IMG/VR virus record: IMGVR_UViG_3300046747_000371 | Location: 1 to 58,179 of that record | Length of the DNA: 58,179 bases | Direction: 5' to 3' (one strand) | Origin: a virus | Shown here: in pieces, positions 22,783 to 31,092 of the stretch | Position numbering within the stretch: position 1 is the stretch's first letter | How the letters are laid out: each line of letters begins with the position of its first letter | Position numbers and translations under genes: made by a program | The notes under the pieces: generated by a model | Databases searched by the model: none | What the model was told of the DNA's origin: nothing | Seen by the model: the letters and a program-made list of their open reading frames with translations, nothing else

Positions 22783-23009
22783 TGTCTTACCGGCACTACC
22801 GAGGCGGCACCTACACGCTGCTCTGGGTCGCGCGGCTGAGCGAGGACCGCGAGCAGCGCGTCGCCGTCTACGTCTCGCACCAGCTCGGCCAGGTCTGGGT
22901 GCGCCCGATCGAGATGTTCCTGGAGCCGGTGCTCTGGCCGGACGGCGTCATGCGCGCGCGCTTCACGCTGCTGTCGCTCGCGCCACCGCTGCCGGCGACC
23001 GACCCGTGA
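22779..23009 (+). CDS. DUF1653-like protein, 76 aa
   Basis: Matches the DUF1653 layout from memory: YRHYRGGTYTLLWVARLSED, then VAVYVSHQLGQVWVRPIEMFLEPV and RARFTLL, i.e. the conserved 'YRHYKG...SE...VY...WVRP..MF.E' order. It is a small single-domain protein of unknown molecular role, common in bacteria and phages. ATG 22779 is in an ATGA overlap with the MuF gene, so it is translated with the head gene. Confidence 0.7.
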   Translation: MMSYRHYRGGTYTLLWVARLSEDREQRVAVYVSHQLGQVWVRPIEMFLEPVLWPDGVMRARFTLLSLAPPLPATDP

Positions 23010-23179
23010 CGCTGCTCGCGCTCGACCTGCTCGTTGCCACGCTCATCGCCTGGGGCTACGCGCACGTCGAGTCGCGCTACTGGCCGGCCGTCGCGCTGTT
23101 CTGGGCGCTCGAGCTCTGCGTCGACGTCTGGGCGTACTGCGCGACGTGTGCGCGAACGGCACGGCAAAACAGGAAGTGA
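23006..23179 (+). CDS. small membrane protein, 57 aa
   Basis: GTG 23006 to TGA 23177-23179. Two hydrophobic stretches (LLALDLLVATLIAWGY and YWPAVALFWALELCVDVW) with a basic tail (CARTARQNRK), consistent with two membrane helices. It is the last gene before a hairpin-rich gap. Holin-like size, but far from any recognisable lysis gene. Confidence 0.5.
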   Translation: MTLLALDLLVATLIAWGYAHVESRYWPAVALFWALELCVDVWAYCATCARTARQNRK

Positions 23180-23367
23180 TGGGGCCCGCGTAGCTGTCGC
23201 TGCGCAGAGGGTCTCATCCGAGAGAACGCCCCAGCGCCGGGGCAATGTTACGGGCCCGTGCGGTGCTGTGAAAGCATCCGCGCCAGCGCTGCAGCTCTCA
23301 CCCGTGAGCTGCCTGAGCGCGTGTTCTCAACGGGGATACCGGCCTAGCCGGGGAGACGAGAGCCACC
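23180..23367. other. gene-free 188-bp region before the scaffold gene, with hairpins
   Basis: Contains three GC-rich hairpins: GCCCC/GGGGC (23228-23243), GCAGCTC/GAGCTGC (23291-23312) and CCGGC-CTA-GCCGG (23339-23351). It also contains the 21-base element at 23234-23254 that recurs at 44669. No rho-independent U-tract is seen. It probably separates transcription or translation of the head genes from the upstream operon. Confidence 0.45.
23234..23254 (+). repeat. 21-bp intergenic repeat element, copy 1
   Basis: 18 of 21 bases match the element at 44669-44689. The shared parts are GCGCCGGGG and TGTTACGGG with a 3-base variable centre. Its first half is the right arm of a hairpin. It may be a terminator or late promoter element. 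Confidence 0.4.
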
Positions 23368-24216
23368 ATGCCCATGCCCATCAAGCACGCCCGCAGCCAC
23401 GCGTACGCCGCCAGCGCCTTTCAGCGCGAGGTGTTCGACCCGCTGTGCATGCGCGAGCCTGTCGTCCGCAGCGCGACCGTCTGCGGCGCCCTGCCCTGGT
23501 TTGCGCTGCGCGACGTGCTGCGCTCGCCAGACCACGACCCCGCAGGCGGCGGCAAAACCTTCTCGCAGGAGGAGGTCAATGCGATCGTCGGCGAGCGCGT
23601 CGGCAAGCTCAAGACGCAGCTGGACACGGCGACCGCAGCGCTGAGCGAGCTCGACAGCATCAAGGCCCGGCTGGCTGAGGCGGACGCAGCGCGCGAGGAG
23701 CAGCTCGAGCAAGAAAAGCTCAAGGGCAAGACCGAGCTCGAGAAGCTGCAGCACAACCTGCAGAAGTCGACCGAACAGCGCAAGCAGCTCGAGGCGGACT
23801 GGGCCGCGAAGGTCGCCGCCGCTGAGCAGGTCGCAGCCAAGGCAGCAGACGCGCACCGGGGCTACGTGCAGCGCCACCTGGTCTCGAGCGCGCTTGCAGA
23901 CGCGGGCATTGCCAAGGGCGCGAGCAAGGCCGCGACGCTCACGTTCCTGTCCGAGGCGCAGATCGAGCTCGACGACAACCTCGAGCCCAAGAGCGTCGCA
24001 GTCGGCGGCAAGAGCTTCGCGAAGCTCGCCGAGGCGGCCAAGCAGTACCTCGTCGACAACCCCTACTTCGCGGGCCGTAGCGACGGCGGCAGCGGCGCAC
24101 CGCGCTCGCCGCTCGGCGGCAATGGCAGTCCGCAGACCGTCGACCAGCACCCCAACATCGACAGCCTGCTCTCCGCAGGTCTCAGCGCACAAGCGCAGGC
24201 CAAAAACTCTTCGTGA
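23368..24216 (+). CDS. capsid scaffolding protein, 282 aa
   Basis: Position before the capsid gene and composition fit a phage scaffold: a short N-terminal region, then long heptad-rich coiled coil (residues about 65-160, e.g. AEADAAREEQLEQEKLKGKTE). A C-terminal helical part follows (SKAATLTFLSEAQIELDD, AKQYLVDNPYFAG), the typical capsid-binding end. It ends in a Ser/Gly/Gln-rich tail. The following gene on this strand is the capsid protein, but an antisense HNH gene lies between. Confidence 0.75.
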   Translation: MPMPIKHARSHAYAASAFQREVFDPLCMREPVVRSATVCGALPWFALRDVLRSPDHDPAGGGKTFSQEEVNAIVGERVGKLKTQLDTATAALSELDSIKARLAEADAAREEQLEQEKLKGKTELEKLQHNLQKSTEQRKQLEADWAAKVAAAEQVAAKAADAHRGYVQRHLVSSALADAGIAKGASKAATLTFLSEAQIELDDNLEPKSVAVGGKSFAKLAEAAKQYLVDNPYFAGRSDGGSGAPRSPLGGNGSPQTVDQHPNIDSLLSAGLSAQAQAKNSS

Positions 24217-24223
24217 CGGGAGA

Positions 24224-24787
24224 CTACCCTGCAGACGCTTTCAACATTGGCAGATGCTTCCACTTCCGACCCGTCACGACGCGGTGCGCTGTCGTGTGGT
24301 CGACGTGAAACCAGCCAGCAAGCGTCTTCTCGTGGACTTCGTGCGCGACGTGCAGGTACCGCATCAGCATCACGTGAGCGTCGGTTAGTCGCGCTCGGTG
24401 ATGCCTCTGCCCGTGGTACTCGGTGCCGTGCGCAGCGCGGTCTGCTGCGTTCTCCTGAGCAGTGCCCCAGCGAAGGTTTTCGAGACGGTTGTTCGTCGGG
24501 TCCCGGTCAGGGAAGTGGCACGCCTGAAGGCCAGGAGGGCGCGCGCCGACGAACGCTTCCAGTACGAGGCAGTGCACGCCTACGGGGCGACTTTGCTCGC
24601 CTGATTTCAGGCTTAGCGACACAACCAGGTGCCCGTACTGGTTACCGGGATACTGACGCAGCAGGCGCGGCTCTCGCCGGACGCCACCCTGGAAGTCTCG
24701 CCAGCTGCGCACGCGACCTTGGTCGCTCACTTCGTACTTCTCAAAACCGACAGTTGGCAACCAACGCTCAGACTCAGGTGCATCCAT
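24224..24787 (-). CDS. free-standing HNH homing endonuclease (NUMOD4 + HNH_3), 187 aa
   Basis: Encoded antisense in the gap between scaffold and capsid genes. The N-terminus is a NUMOD4 module (RWLPTVGFEKYEVSDQGRVR). The centre is an HNH_3-type nuclease (HCLVLEAFVGARP, then CHFPDRDPTNNRLENLRWGT) with the conserved His, His and Asn. A C-terminal helix-turn-helix-like segment (TLAGWFHVDHTTAHRVVTG) would recognise DNA. ATG 24787 gives the natural NUMOD4 start; ATG 24829 is a longer alternative. This is a typical self-propagating intergenic homing gene. Codon use is less GC3-biased than neighbours. Confidence 0.85.
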   Translation of the reverse strand: MDAPESERWLPTVGFEKYEVSDQGRVRSWRDFQGGVRREPRLLRQYPGNQYGHLVVSLSLKSGEQSRPVGVHCLVLEAFVGARPPGLQACHFPDRDPTNNRLENLRWGTAQENAADRAAHGTEYHGQRHHRARLTDAHVMLMRYLHVAHEVHEKTLAGWFHVDHTTAHRVVTGRKWKHLPMLKASAG

Positions 24788-24828
24788 TGCCTGCAGTGTA
24801 CCTGAGCATCTGAAAGGCGGGTATTCCA

Positions 24829-26103
24829 TTGAGTTTTACTCTGTACGAAGCGGCTAAGATCGCCCGAAACCCACTCACTCGCGGCGTGTTCCTCGGCATC
24901 GCTGTCACGAACGAGCTCTTCAGCCGAATGCAGTTCGTGCCGAAGTCTGGCTCCGCGTGGACATACGCTCGAGAGAAAGCGCTGCCCACGATCGAGTTCG
25001 TCGATCCCGCCAACCCCGTCACCGTCGAGTCGTCCGCGACGTTCGACGACGTGACTGTGCCGCTGCGTCTCATCGAGACCGACGTCGACGTGCTCAACAC
25101 GACGCTCAACCAGAACGACCCGAACGGCGACCCGCGCGCCATCCAGCTCAAGCAGAAGCTCAAGGCGCTGGGCATGAAGCTGCAGGACCGCATGTTCGGC
25201 GGCGGCTACGTGACGAGCGCAACGTTCGATCGCCCAGCCGTGTCGCCCGCTGCTGCGCTCGTGTTCGTCAGCGCCAGCGCGCACACAGACTCGTTCCGGT
25301 TCGGACCGGGTGACATCAAGTACACGCACGCCGGCACGCTCTGGAGCTACCGCGCGCCCGGCGACCGCACGTTCGGCGCGCCTGTCGCTGTCGCCGCGAA
25401 CTCGACCAACGTCGTGCTCAGCTCCGACAACCCCAACAAGAAGATCGTTCTCAACATCACGGTCGCCAGCGCGACTGCAGACGGCGTCGTGTCGGTCAAC
25501 TTCGCGACGACCACGCACGAGTTCGACGGTCTGCCGAAGCTCTGCCCCGCGACGCAGACCGTCGCGTCGACCGGCGTAGACGGTGACGCGCTGAGCTTCG
25601 ACGTCATGGACCAGCTGCTCTTCGAGAAGCTCAAGGAGCGCGACAACGCCTGCTTCTTCATGAACAGCAAGCTCAAGCGCAAGTTCATGGCGCTCGCGCG
25701 CAGCGCAGCGGGCGGCATGATGCCCGAGCAGCTCGCGATTCCGGTGCTCGGGATGAACGGGCAGCCCTCGCAGATTCTGGTGCCGCACTACAACGGCTAT
25801 CCGATCTTCCAGGTCGACGACGTGCCGAGCAACGAGGCCAAGGGCGCGAGCACGAACCTGTCGTCGCTGTACATCGCATCTCTGGCTGCAGAGCAGGGTC
25901 TGTACTTCGGCGTGCAGCAGGAGAGCGAGCAGGCGCTGGCGAACCTGACGCCGTTCGACGCGCTGATCGGCGGCGTGAAGATGTACGACATCGGGCAGCT
26001 CGAGGCGAAGGCGGCGTTCCGCACGCGCCTCGAGTGGTACGGCTCGCTCGCACTCGGCACCGAGTACGCCATCGCGCGCGCCTCCGAGATCAAGACCACC
26101 TGA
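24829..26103 (+). CDS. major capsid protein, 424 aa
   Basis: Resembles HK97-fold capsid proteins of tailed phages whose N-terminus reads like SFTLYEAAKIARNPLTRGVF, with the following TYAREKALPTIEFVDP and TFDDVTVPLRL strands and the C-terminal domain ending GIGGVKMYDIGQLE-type sequence. An insertion at about residues 130-220 could be a surface domain. Start is TTG 24829 with GAAAGGCGG eight bases upstream. A TTG start for the most abundant virion protein is odd and may result from the adjacent HNH insertion. A real start further upstream is excluded by stops. Confidence 0.78.
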   Translation: MSFTLYEAAKIARNPLTRGVFLGIAVTNELFSRMQFVPKSGSAWTYAREKALPTIEFVDPANPVTVESSATFDDVTVPLRLIETDVDVLNTTLNQNDPNGDPRAIQLKQKLKALGMKLQDRMFGGGYVTSATFDRPAVSPAAALVFVSASAHTDSFRFGPGDIKYTHAGTLWSYRAPGDRTFGAPVAVAANSTNVVLSSDNPNKKIVLNITVASATADGVVSVNFATTTHEFDGLPKLCPATQTVASTGVDGDALSFDVMDQLLFEKLKERDNACFFMNSKLKRKFMALARSAAGGMMPEQLAIPVLGMNGQPSQILVPHYNGYPIFQVDDVPSNEAKGASTNLSSLYIASLAAEQGLYFGVQQESEQALANLTPFDALIGGVKMYDIGQLEAKAAFRTRLEWYGSLALGTEYAIARASEIKTT

Positions 26104-26142
26104 CCTGCAGCGCTGCGCGCGCGCAGCAGGAGCTCGACGCCC

Positions 26143-27336
26143 ATGGCACTCTCGCTAACCGACGTCCCGTATGAGCCAGCGACCCAGTACACGGATCGCT
26201 GGCTGTTCGTGCTCAGCGACGAGCTACAGGGCGAGCACGGCGGCACCTTCTTCGAGCTCGGCGTCGCGACACGCGAGGTCGACGTGCGCTGTCTGCGCAA
26301 GTTCATCTGCGCGCACCCGGTCGAGGGCGCGCGGCGCACCTTCGGCGAGCGCCTCGACCTCGGCGACTGCACCAAGCTCGGCAAGCCGCCCAAGCCGCCT
26401 GACCCTGGCGAAGGCGAAGAGGGCGGCGGCGAAGAGAGCGGCGAAGGCGAAGGCGAAGGCGAAGGCCCCATCGGCGGCACGCTGCCCACTGCGCCCGGCG
26501 TCGACAACGCCTTGCCAGGTGAACAGCCCGGCATCGACCACGAGCTACCTGGCGAGCGCCCTCCCATCGGCAGCACGCTGCCAGAGGGGCCGGCGATCGA
26601 CAACGAGCTGCCGCGCCCTGGACTGCCGCCGCTGGGCAGCACGCTGCCAGAGGGGCCAGGCATCGACAACACGCTGCCGCGCCCTGAGCTACCTGACGAG
26701 CTGCCGCCGCTGGGCACGACGCTTCCGACGCGCCCTGGCGTCGACAACGAACTGCCCGGCGAGCAGCCCGGCATCGACAACGAGCTGCCGCCCGACCGTC
26801 CGCCCATCGGCGTGACGCTGCCCGAGGGGCCGCGCCCCGGCAACGAGCTGCCGCGTCCCGAGCTGCCGGACGAGCTGCCGCCGTTCGGCACGACGCTGCC
26901 CGAGCGGCCCGAGGGCGGCAACCTGCCAGCCATCCCCGAGGCTGGGCAAGAGCTACCGGGCGAGCAGCCCGGCATCGACAACGAGCTGCCGCCTGAGCTG
27001 CCGCCCATCGGCAGCACGCTGCCGGAGCGTCCTGGCATCGACAACGAACTGCCTCGTCCAGAGCTGCCCGACGAGCTGCCGCCCTTCGGAACGACGCTGC
27101 CCACCCGGCCTGGCGTCGACAACGAGCTCCCTGGCGAACAGCCGGACATCGACAACGAACTGCCGCCCGAGCCGCCTCCCATCGGCACGACGCTGCCGAC
27201 GCGGCCAGGCATCGACAACGTGCTGCCCGAGCCTGAGCCGCCGCCTGCTGCTCGCGAGCGCGCGCCCATCCCGCCGCCGCCGAAGCCCAGCTGGAGCGAG
27301 AAGCTCACGGGCAAGGGCAAGGGCAAGAGCAAGTGA
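26143..27336 (+). CDS. proline-rich 'DNELP' repeat protein, 397 aa
   Basis: A folded N-terminal part (about residues 1-85, FELGVATREVDVRCLRKF) is followed by an acidic Glu/Gly linker. Then come nine repeats built from PPIGSTLPERPGIDNELP-like units with intervening PRPELPDEL spacers. It ends in a Lys/Gly-rich tail (GKGKGKSK). The repeats should form an extended, proline-rich rod. Position between capsid and connector genes suggests a virion surface or head-fibre protein. The codon repetition also generates a long antisense frame that I treat as an artefact. No catalytic motif. Confidence 0.65.
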   Translation: MALSLTDVPYEPATQYTDRWLFVLSDELQGEHGGTFFELGVATREVDVRCLRKFICAHPVEGARRTFGERLDLGDCTKLGKPPKPPDPGEGEEGGGEESGEGEGEGEGPIGGTLPTAPGVDNALPGEQPGIDHELPGERPPIGSTLPEGPAIDNELPRPGLPPLGSTLPEGPGIDNTLPRPELPDELPPLGTTLPTRPGVDNELPGEQPGIDNELPPDRPPIGVTLPEGPRPGNELPRPELPDELPPFGTTLPERPEGGNLPAIPEAGQELPGEQPGIDNELPPELPPIGSTLPERPGIDNELPRPELPDELPPFGTTLPTRPGVDNELPGEQPDIDNELPPEPPPIGTTLPTRPGIDNVLPEPEPPPAARERAPIPPPPKPSWSEKLTGKGKGKSK

Positions 27337-27776
27337 TCACCTACGTCGCCGACTTCGACTCCTTCCATGCTGCGTTCGCGCAGCTCGAGGGAGCGCTGCA
27401 GCTGCGCTTGAAGCAGGGCCTGGACCTGACGCTCGAGAGCATCGCTGCGCGCGCGAAGCAGACGACGACGTTTACCGACCGCACGGGCGCGCTGCGCAAC
27501 TCCATCCAGTCAGACGGCGTGCAGGAGGAGGGCGACGAGCTCGTGGGTATCGTGAGCTTCGCCGCGACGAGCGAGGCGAAGCTGCGTAAGAAGCGCGGCA
27601 ACACGCGCCGCTCGATGGGCAAGGGCTACCCGTACGGCCTGGCCCAAGAGTTCGGCACGCGCACCGGCGTGCGTGAAAAGCGCTTCATCCGCGACGCCAT
27701 CGACGACGAGGACGGCGAGATCCTCGAGAGCGCCATGGCGCGCGCGTTTCGAGACTGCGGCTTCGAGGTGGTCTGA
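27333..27776 (+). CDS. HK97 gp10-like head-tail joining protein, 147 aa
   Basis: Matches the gp10-like / tail completion family in layout: an N-terminal amphipathic helix, FTDRTGALRNSIQ, a strand-rich centre, GYPYGLAQEFGTRTG, then RFIRDAIDDE. These proteins join the tail to the head or complete the tail top. Start is GTG 27333, overlapping the repeat-protein stop. Confidence 0.65.
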   Translation: MITYVADFDSFHAAFAQLEGALQLRLKQGLDLTLESIAARAKQTTTFTDRTGALRNSIQSDGVQEEGDELVGIVSFAATSEAKLRKKRGNTRRSMGKGYPYGLAQEFGTRTGVREKRFIRDAIDDEDGEILESAMARAFRDCGFEVV

Positions 27777-28168
27777 TGGCGCTCGCCGTCGACAGCATCT
27801 GCACCGACACGGACCTTGCCAACCAGGTCGGCGGTCTGTCCGAGCTCAACCGCATCAACAAGGACCAGCCGACGCGCGACGTCTTCCGCCAGGCTGCGCT
27901 CGCTGATGCGCTCGCCGCGCTGGCCTCGCGCTCTCCGCCCCTGCACGAGACTGACCTCGCCAACCCAGTCGAGCTCAAGCTCGCCGTCTGCTACCGCGCG
28001 CTGAGTAAGATCTACTTCGCAGCGATGGCGGCCGAGGACGACCGCAATCACACGCTCGCCAAGAACTACGAGCGCGAGTACCTCGGCGCCATTCGCGGGC
28101 GCTTCACGCCGGCAAGCGGCGGCGGCGGCACCGTCGGCGGCGGCACCTTCCCCTTCGAGCGGAGGTAG
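27776..28168 (+). CDS. probable head-tail connector protein, 130 aa
   Basis: Contains two short helical parts (TDTDLANQVGGLSELNR, LKLAVCYRALSKIYFAAM) like gp6-type connectors that bind beneath the portal, then a Gly-rich tail (GGGGTVGGGTF). TGATG junction with the preceding gene. The assignment rests mainly on position in the head-tail module. Confidence 0.45.
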   Translation: MALAVDSICTDTDLANQVGGLSELNRINKDQPTRDVFRQAALADALAALASRSPPLHETDLANPVELKLAVCYRALSKIYFAAMAAEDDRNHTLAKNYEREYLGAIRGRFTPASGGGGTVGGGTFPFERR

Positions 28169-28171
28169 CTC

Positions 28172-28882
28172 GTGGCGGACAACGCGCTCGACTCCCTGCC
28201 CGACCCGCTCATCACGCCGATCCTGGCGCTGCTGTACGACGCCATCAATGCAGACCTCACCGCCGAGATGACGGCCGCCGGCGTGCCGCCTGACCTGCTC
28301 GAGCCCGCGGTGCAGACGACGTGCAAGGTGCCGTTCACGCTCGGCATGGAAGGCTCGGGCGTCTTGCCTGCGCTGCACTGCTACCGCGTTCGTACGCGCT
28401 CGGTGCAGACGACGATGTATTACCTGGACCACGGCAGCACGCTGCAGTTCGCGTACGCGACGCCGCCGACCGGGCGCGACATGCTCGACGTGCGCTGGCC
28501 GCTGCTCGACCGCGTCTGGCACGCGCTCATCCGCACGCTCGTGCGCGGCAGTCACCCTGCGCATCAGGGCGGCGCGGACGTGCTGCTCGAGGCAGGCGTC
28601 GTGCGCATCCTTCGGCAGACCGCGATCAAGCGCGAGCTGTTCACGCCGGACGGACAGCAGACCTTCCCCGGCTTCGTCGCCGAGGTCGATGTCATCTGGC
28701 GCGATGACAACGACCAGGACCAAGGGCCGTTCTACCCGGCGCTGAGCTTCGACGCGCAGCTCTACACCGACAACGAAGACACCTCGCAGGACCCCGACGT
28801 CATCGCGCGCGTGCTGACCGACGCAGGCGAGGCGGACCCTGCCGGCAAGGACTTTCCGCGACCCCCAGACTGGAGCCTCTAA
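28172..28882 (+). CDS. probable tail terminator / tail completion protein, 236 aa
   Basis: GTG 28172. Beta-rich protein with LITPILALLYDAINADL and LEAGVVRILRQT near the middle, placed between connector and sheath genes where tail terminators are usually encoded. The second half contains FVAEVDVIWRDDND. No catalytic signature. Assignment is by position and approximate secondary structure only. Confidence 0.35.
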   Translation: MADNALDSLPDPLITPILALLYDAINADLTAEMTAAGVPPDLLEPAVQTTCKVPFTLGMEGSGVLPALHCYRVRTRSVQTTMYYLDHGSTLQFAYATPPTGRDMLDVRWPLLDRVWHALIRTLVRGSHPAHQGGADVLLEAGVVRILRQTAIKRELFTPDGQQTFPGFVAEVDVIWRDDNDQDQGPFYPALSFDAQLYTDNEDTSQDPDVIARVLTDAGEADPAGKDFPRPPDWSL

Positions 28883-29220
28883 TGTCAGACACGATCAAGG
28901 TGCAAGCCGTGGACGGCGCAGTCCTGCCGGTCGAGCGCGGCCACGGCTACGTCGGCTACACGCAGTGTGCAGCGGACGACCCGGAGGCCGACCACGTCAT
29001 CGGCACCGTGTGCGGGCTCAAGCGCGTGCCGACGCCTGTCGAGGTGCCGAACACGCTCTACTACCGCTGCGCGGTCAACGTGGGCGACCTGGTCGCGGTG
29101 CAGTCCGATCCACCACCACCCGAGCTCGAGGACGAGTCCGAGACTGAGTCGCGTCTCGAGGAGCTCGAGCGCTTCGAGCCTGAAGATGAGCAGCAGCCCG
29201 CTGCAGAGAGCGAGGTCTGA
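28882..29220 (+). CDS. DUF2635-like small tail protein, 112 aa
   Basis: The first 75 residues are beta-rich with LPVERGHGYVGYTQC and PNTLYYRCAVNVGDLV, which recalls the 'P..YW.RRL.DGDV' pattern of Mu-like DUF2635 proteins encoded just before the sheath gene. The C-terminal third is a Glu-rich tail. Role in the virion unknown. Confidence 0.45.
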   Translation: MSDTIKVQAVDGAVLPVERGHGYVGYTQCAADDPEADHVIGTVCGLKRVPTPVEVPNTLYYRCAVNVGDLVAVQSDPPPPELEDESETESRLEELERFEPEDEQQPAAESEV

Positions 29221-29223
29221 GTC

Positions 29224-30693
29224 ATGCCCATGCAAAGCATTCTCGCGGCAGGCGACAAGCGCCCCGGCGTCTACACCAAGGTCTGGCTCGGCGTCGGCCT
29301 GCGCGCGACAGGCGACAGCACGCGCCACGTCGAGCTGTTCGGCAACAAGCTGCCCATCGGCTCCGCGGTCGCGAACACCGAGTACGACGTCTACTCCGAG
29401 GACGACGCGCGCTCGCTGTTCGGCGCAGGCTCGGAGCTGCACCTGATGGTCAAGGCGGCCATCGCTGCGTGGGCCGGCGTGACGCTCAAGTGCATCGTCA
29501 TCGCGGAGTCGGCGGGCGCTGCAGCGAGCGGCACGATTATCTTCTCGGTCATCGCGAATGCGAACGGCACCGGCTACGTGACCGTGCTCGGCGAGGAGAT
29601 CGAGTTTCCGATCACGGCAGCCGACACGCCGACCATCATCGGCGACAACGCCATCGCAGCCATCAACGCGAAGGGCGACTGGCCTGTCACGGCGACTAAC
29701 GCAGCCGGCACGCTCACGGTCACAGCGCGTCAGAAGGGCCCGCGCGGCAACTACATCGCGGTGCGCGCGCGCGTAAGCGGCGGCATCGGCGTGCTCTGCG
29801 CGCCGCCCGTAGGCGGCTACCTGACGCTCGGCACGACGTCAGACGACCCGCAGACGGCGCTCGACGTCATCGCGTCTGTGCAGCGGCGCTACCTGGTCGC
29901 GCCGTACAGCGACCCGACCAACCTCACGAAGTTTCAGACGCACGTCGATGCGCAGGACGAGCCCGAGGTGGGCCATCGCAAGCAGATGGTCTGGGCGAAC
30001 CTCGACACGCTCGCCAACGCGACAGGCGTGGTCACGGGGCGCAACTTCGGACGCGGGCAGTGCGGCTGGATGTATAACTCCGACCTGCCCTGCTCGATGA
30101 TGGCGGCAGGTCTCGCCGCGCGTCGCGCAGCGGGCGAGTCGACTAGCTGCGCGCACAACTTCAACGGCGAGACGGTCGGCGGGCTCAAGGCGCAGTACCG
30201 CGTCGCAGACCGGCCCAACTCGTCGCAGCTGCAGGCGGCGCTCAACAACGGCGTCACGCCCCTAGCGAGCGCCGACGACGGCTCGGCGTACATCGTCCGG
30301 TCGATCACCACGCACAGCCGCGACACGCTCGGCAACGCCGACTACCGCGTGCTGGACACGCTCAAGGTCTCGATCACCGACGAGGCTGCAGACCGCGTCG
30401 AGACTGAGTTCTGGGACCGGTACCGCACGTTCAACGCGTCGCAGGACCCGCCCGAGGGCGAGCCGAGCGCACCGGGCGTGGTCACGCCATCGATGTGCGA
30501 GGACCTCGCGTACGAGATTCTGACCGGCATGGAGAGCGAGGGTCTGCTCGAGTCCGGCTCGGTCGAGCGCCTCAAGGATCAAATCATCTGGGAGCTGTCG
30601 ACGGTCAGCGCCGGCCGCTTCAACGGCGTCATGCTGCTCGACGCCGTCGAGTGGGCAAACCAGTTCGCTACGAGCGTGCTCCAGGTCGGCTGA
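29224..30693 (+). CDS. tail sheath protein (Mu gpL-like), 489 aa
   Basis: The contractile outer tube of a myovirus tail. N-terminal KRPGVYTKVWLGVG and LPIGSAVANTEYDVY, a variable middle domain, then the conserved C-terminal core (RVADRPNSSQLQAALNNGVTP, DYRVLDTLKVSITDEAADR, LSTVSAGRFNGVMLLD) match Mu-type sheath proteins. Start ATG 29224, shortly after the DUF2635-like gene. Confidence 0.85.
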   Translation: MPMQSILAAGDKRPGVYTKVWLGVGLRATGDSTRHVELFGNKLPIGSAVANTEYDVYSEDDARSLFGAGSELHLMVKAAIAAWAGVTLKCIVIAESAGAAASGTIIFSVIANANGTGYVTVLGEEIEFPITAADTPTIIGDNAIAAINAKGDWPVTATNAAGTLTVTARQKGPRGNYIAVRARVSGGIGVLCAPPVGGYLTLGTTSDDPQTALDVIASVQRRYLVAPYSDPTNLTKFQTHVDAQDEPEVGHRKQMVWANLDTLANATGVVTGRNFGRGQCGWMYNSDLPCSMMAAGLAARRAAGESTSCAHNFNGETVGGLKAQYRVADRPNSSQLQAALNNGVTPLASADDGSAYIVRSITTHSRDTLGNADYRVLDTLKVSITDEAADRVETEFWDRYRTFNASQDPPEGEPSAPGVVTPSMCEDLAYEILTGMESEGLLESGSVERLKDQIIWELSTVSAGRFNGVMLLDAVEWANQFATSVLQVG

Positions 30694-30717
30694 GGCTGAA
30701 AGACAAGAGGTCTCCGC

Positions 30718-31092
30718 ATGGACAAGTACGAAGGCAAAGGCATCATCCAGCTCAACGGGCGCACGCTCGCAGAGGCCACCAAGATCAGCGTAACCGTCAA
30801 GTCGCAGGACAGCCTCGTGGTCACCATGATCAAGGGCGCGACGGGCTTTAGCGACGGCCCTGGCATCACCGAGGCGTCGATCGAGTCTGCCGTCCCGCTC
30901 AAGGGCTACGAGGCCGACTTCGTCGAGGCGGTGCGCAGCAAGGCGACCGTCAAGCTCGTCACGATGTCTGGTGGTCGACGCCATCAGACCGAGGGGCGCA
31001 TCACCGAGTCGAGCTGGTCAAACCAAGTCGACTCGCCCACGCTGCTGACGGCGAGCTTTCAGGGCAAGATGCTCAAGAGCCTGGGCGGCTGA
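30718..31092 (+). CDS. tail tube protein, 124 aa
   Basis: Small beta-barrel-type protein (GKGIIQLNGRTLAEATKISV, KLVTMSGGRRHQTEGRITES) in the tube position after the sheath. It fits Mu gpM / gp19-like tube proteins that stack into the inner tail channel. Has an AGAGG-type site before ATG 30718, and its stop overlaps the chaperone start. Confidence 0.75.
   Translation: MDKYEGKGIIQLNGRTLAEATKISVTVKSQDSLVVTMIKGATGFSDGPGITEASIESAVPLKGYEADFVEAVRSKATVKLVTMSGGRRHQTEGRITESSWSNQVDSPTLLTASFQGKMLKSLGG

Noticed and set aside
23006-23179. 57-residue membrane protein as the phage holin
   Set aside because: Possible in topology, but it sits among head genes without a lysis partner; the two-TM protein at 50240 is a better candidate.
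25797-27368. 523-codon antisense frame rich in Gly and Ser opposite the DNELP repeat gene
   Set aside because: Produced by the repeated codons of the sense gene; the sense frame has the repeat structure, an operon position and coupled overlaps.
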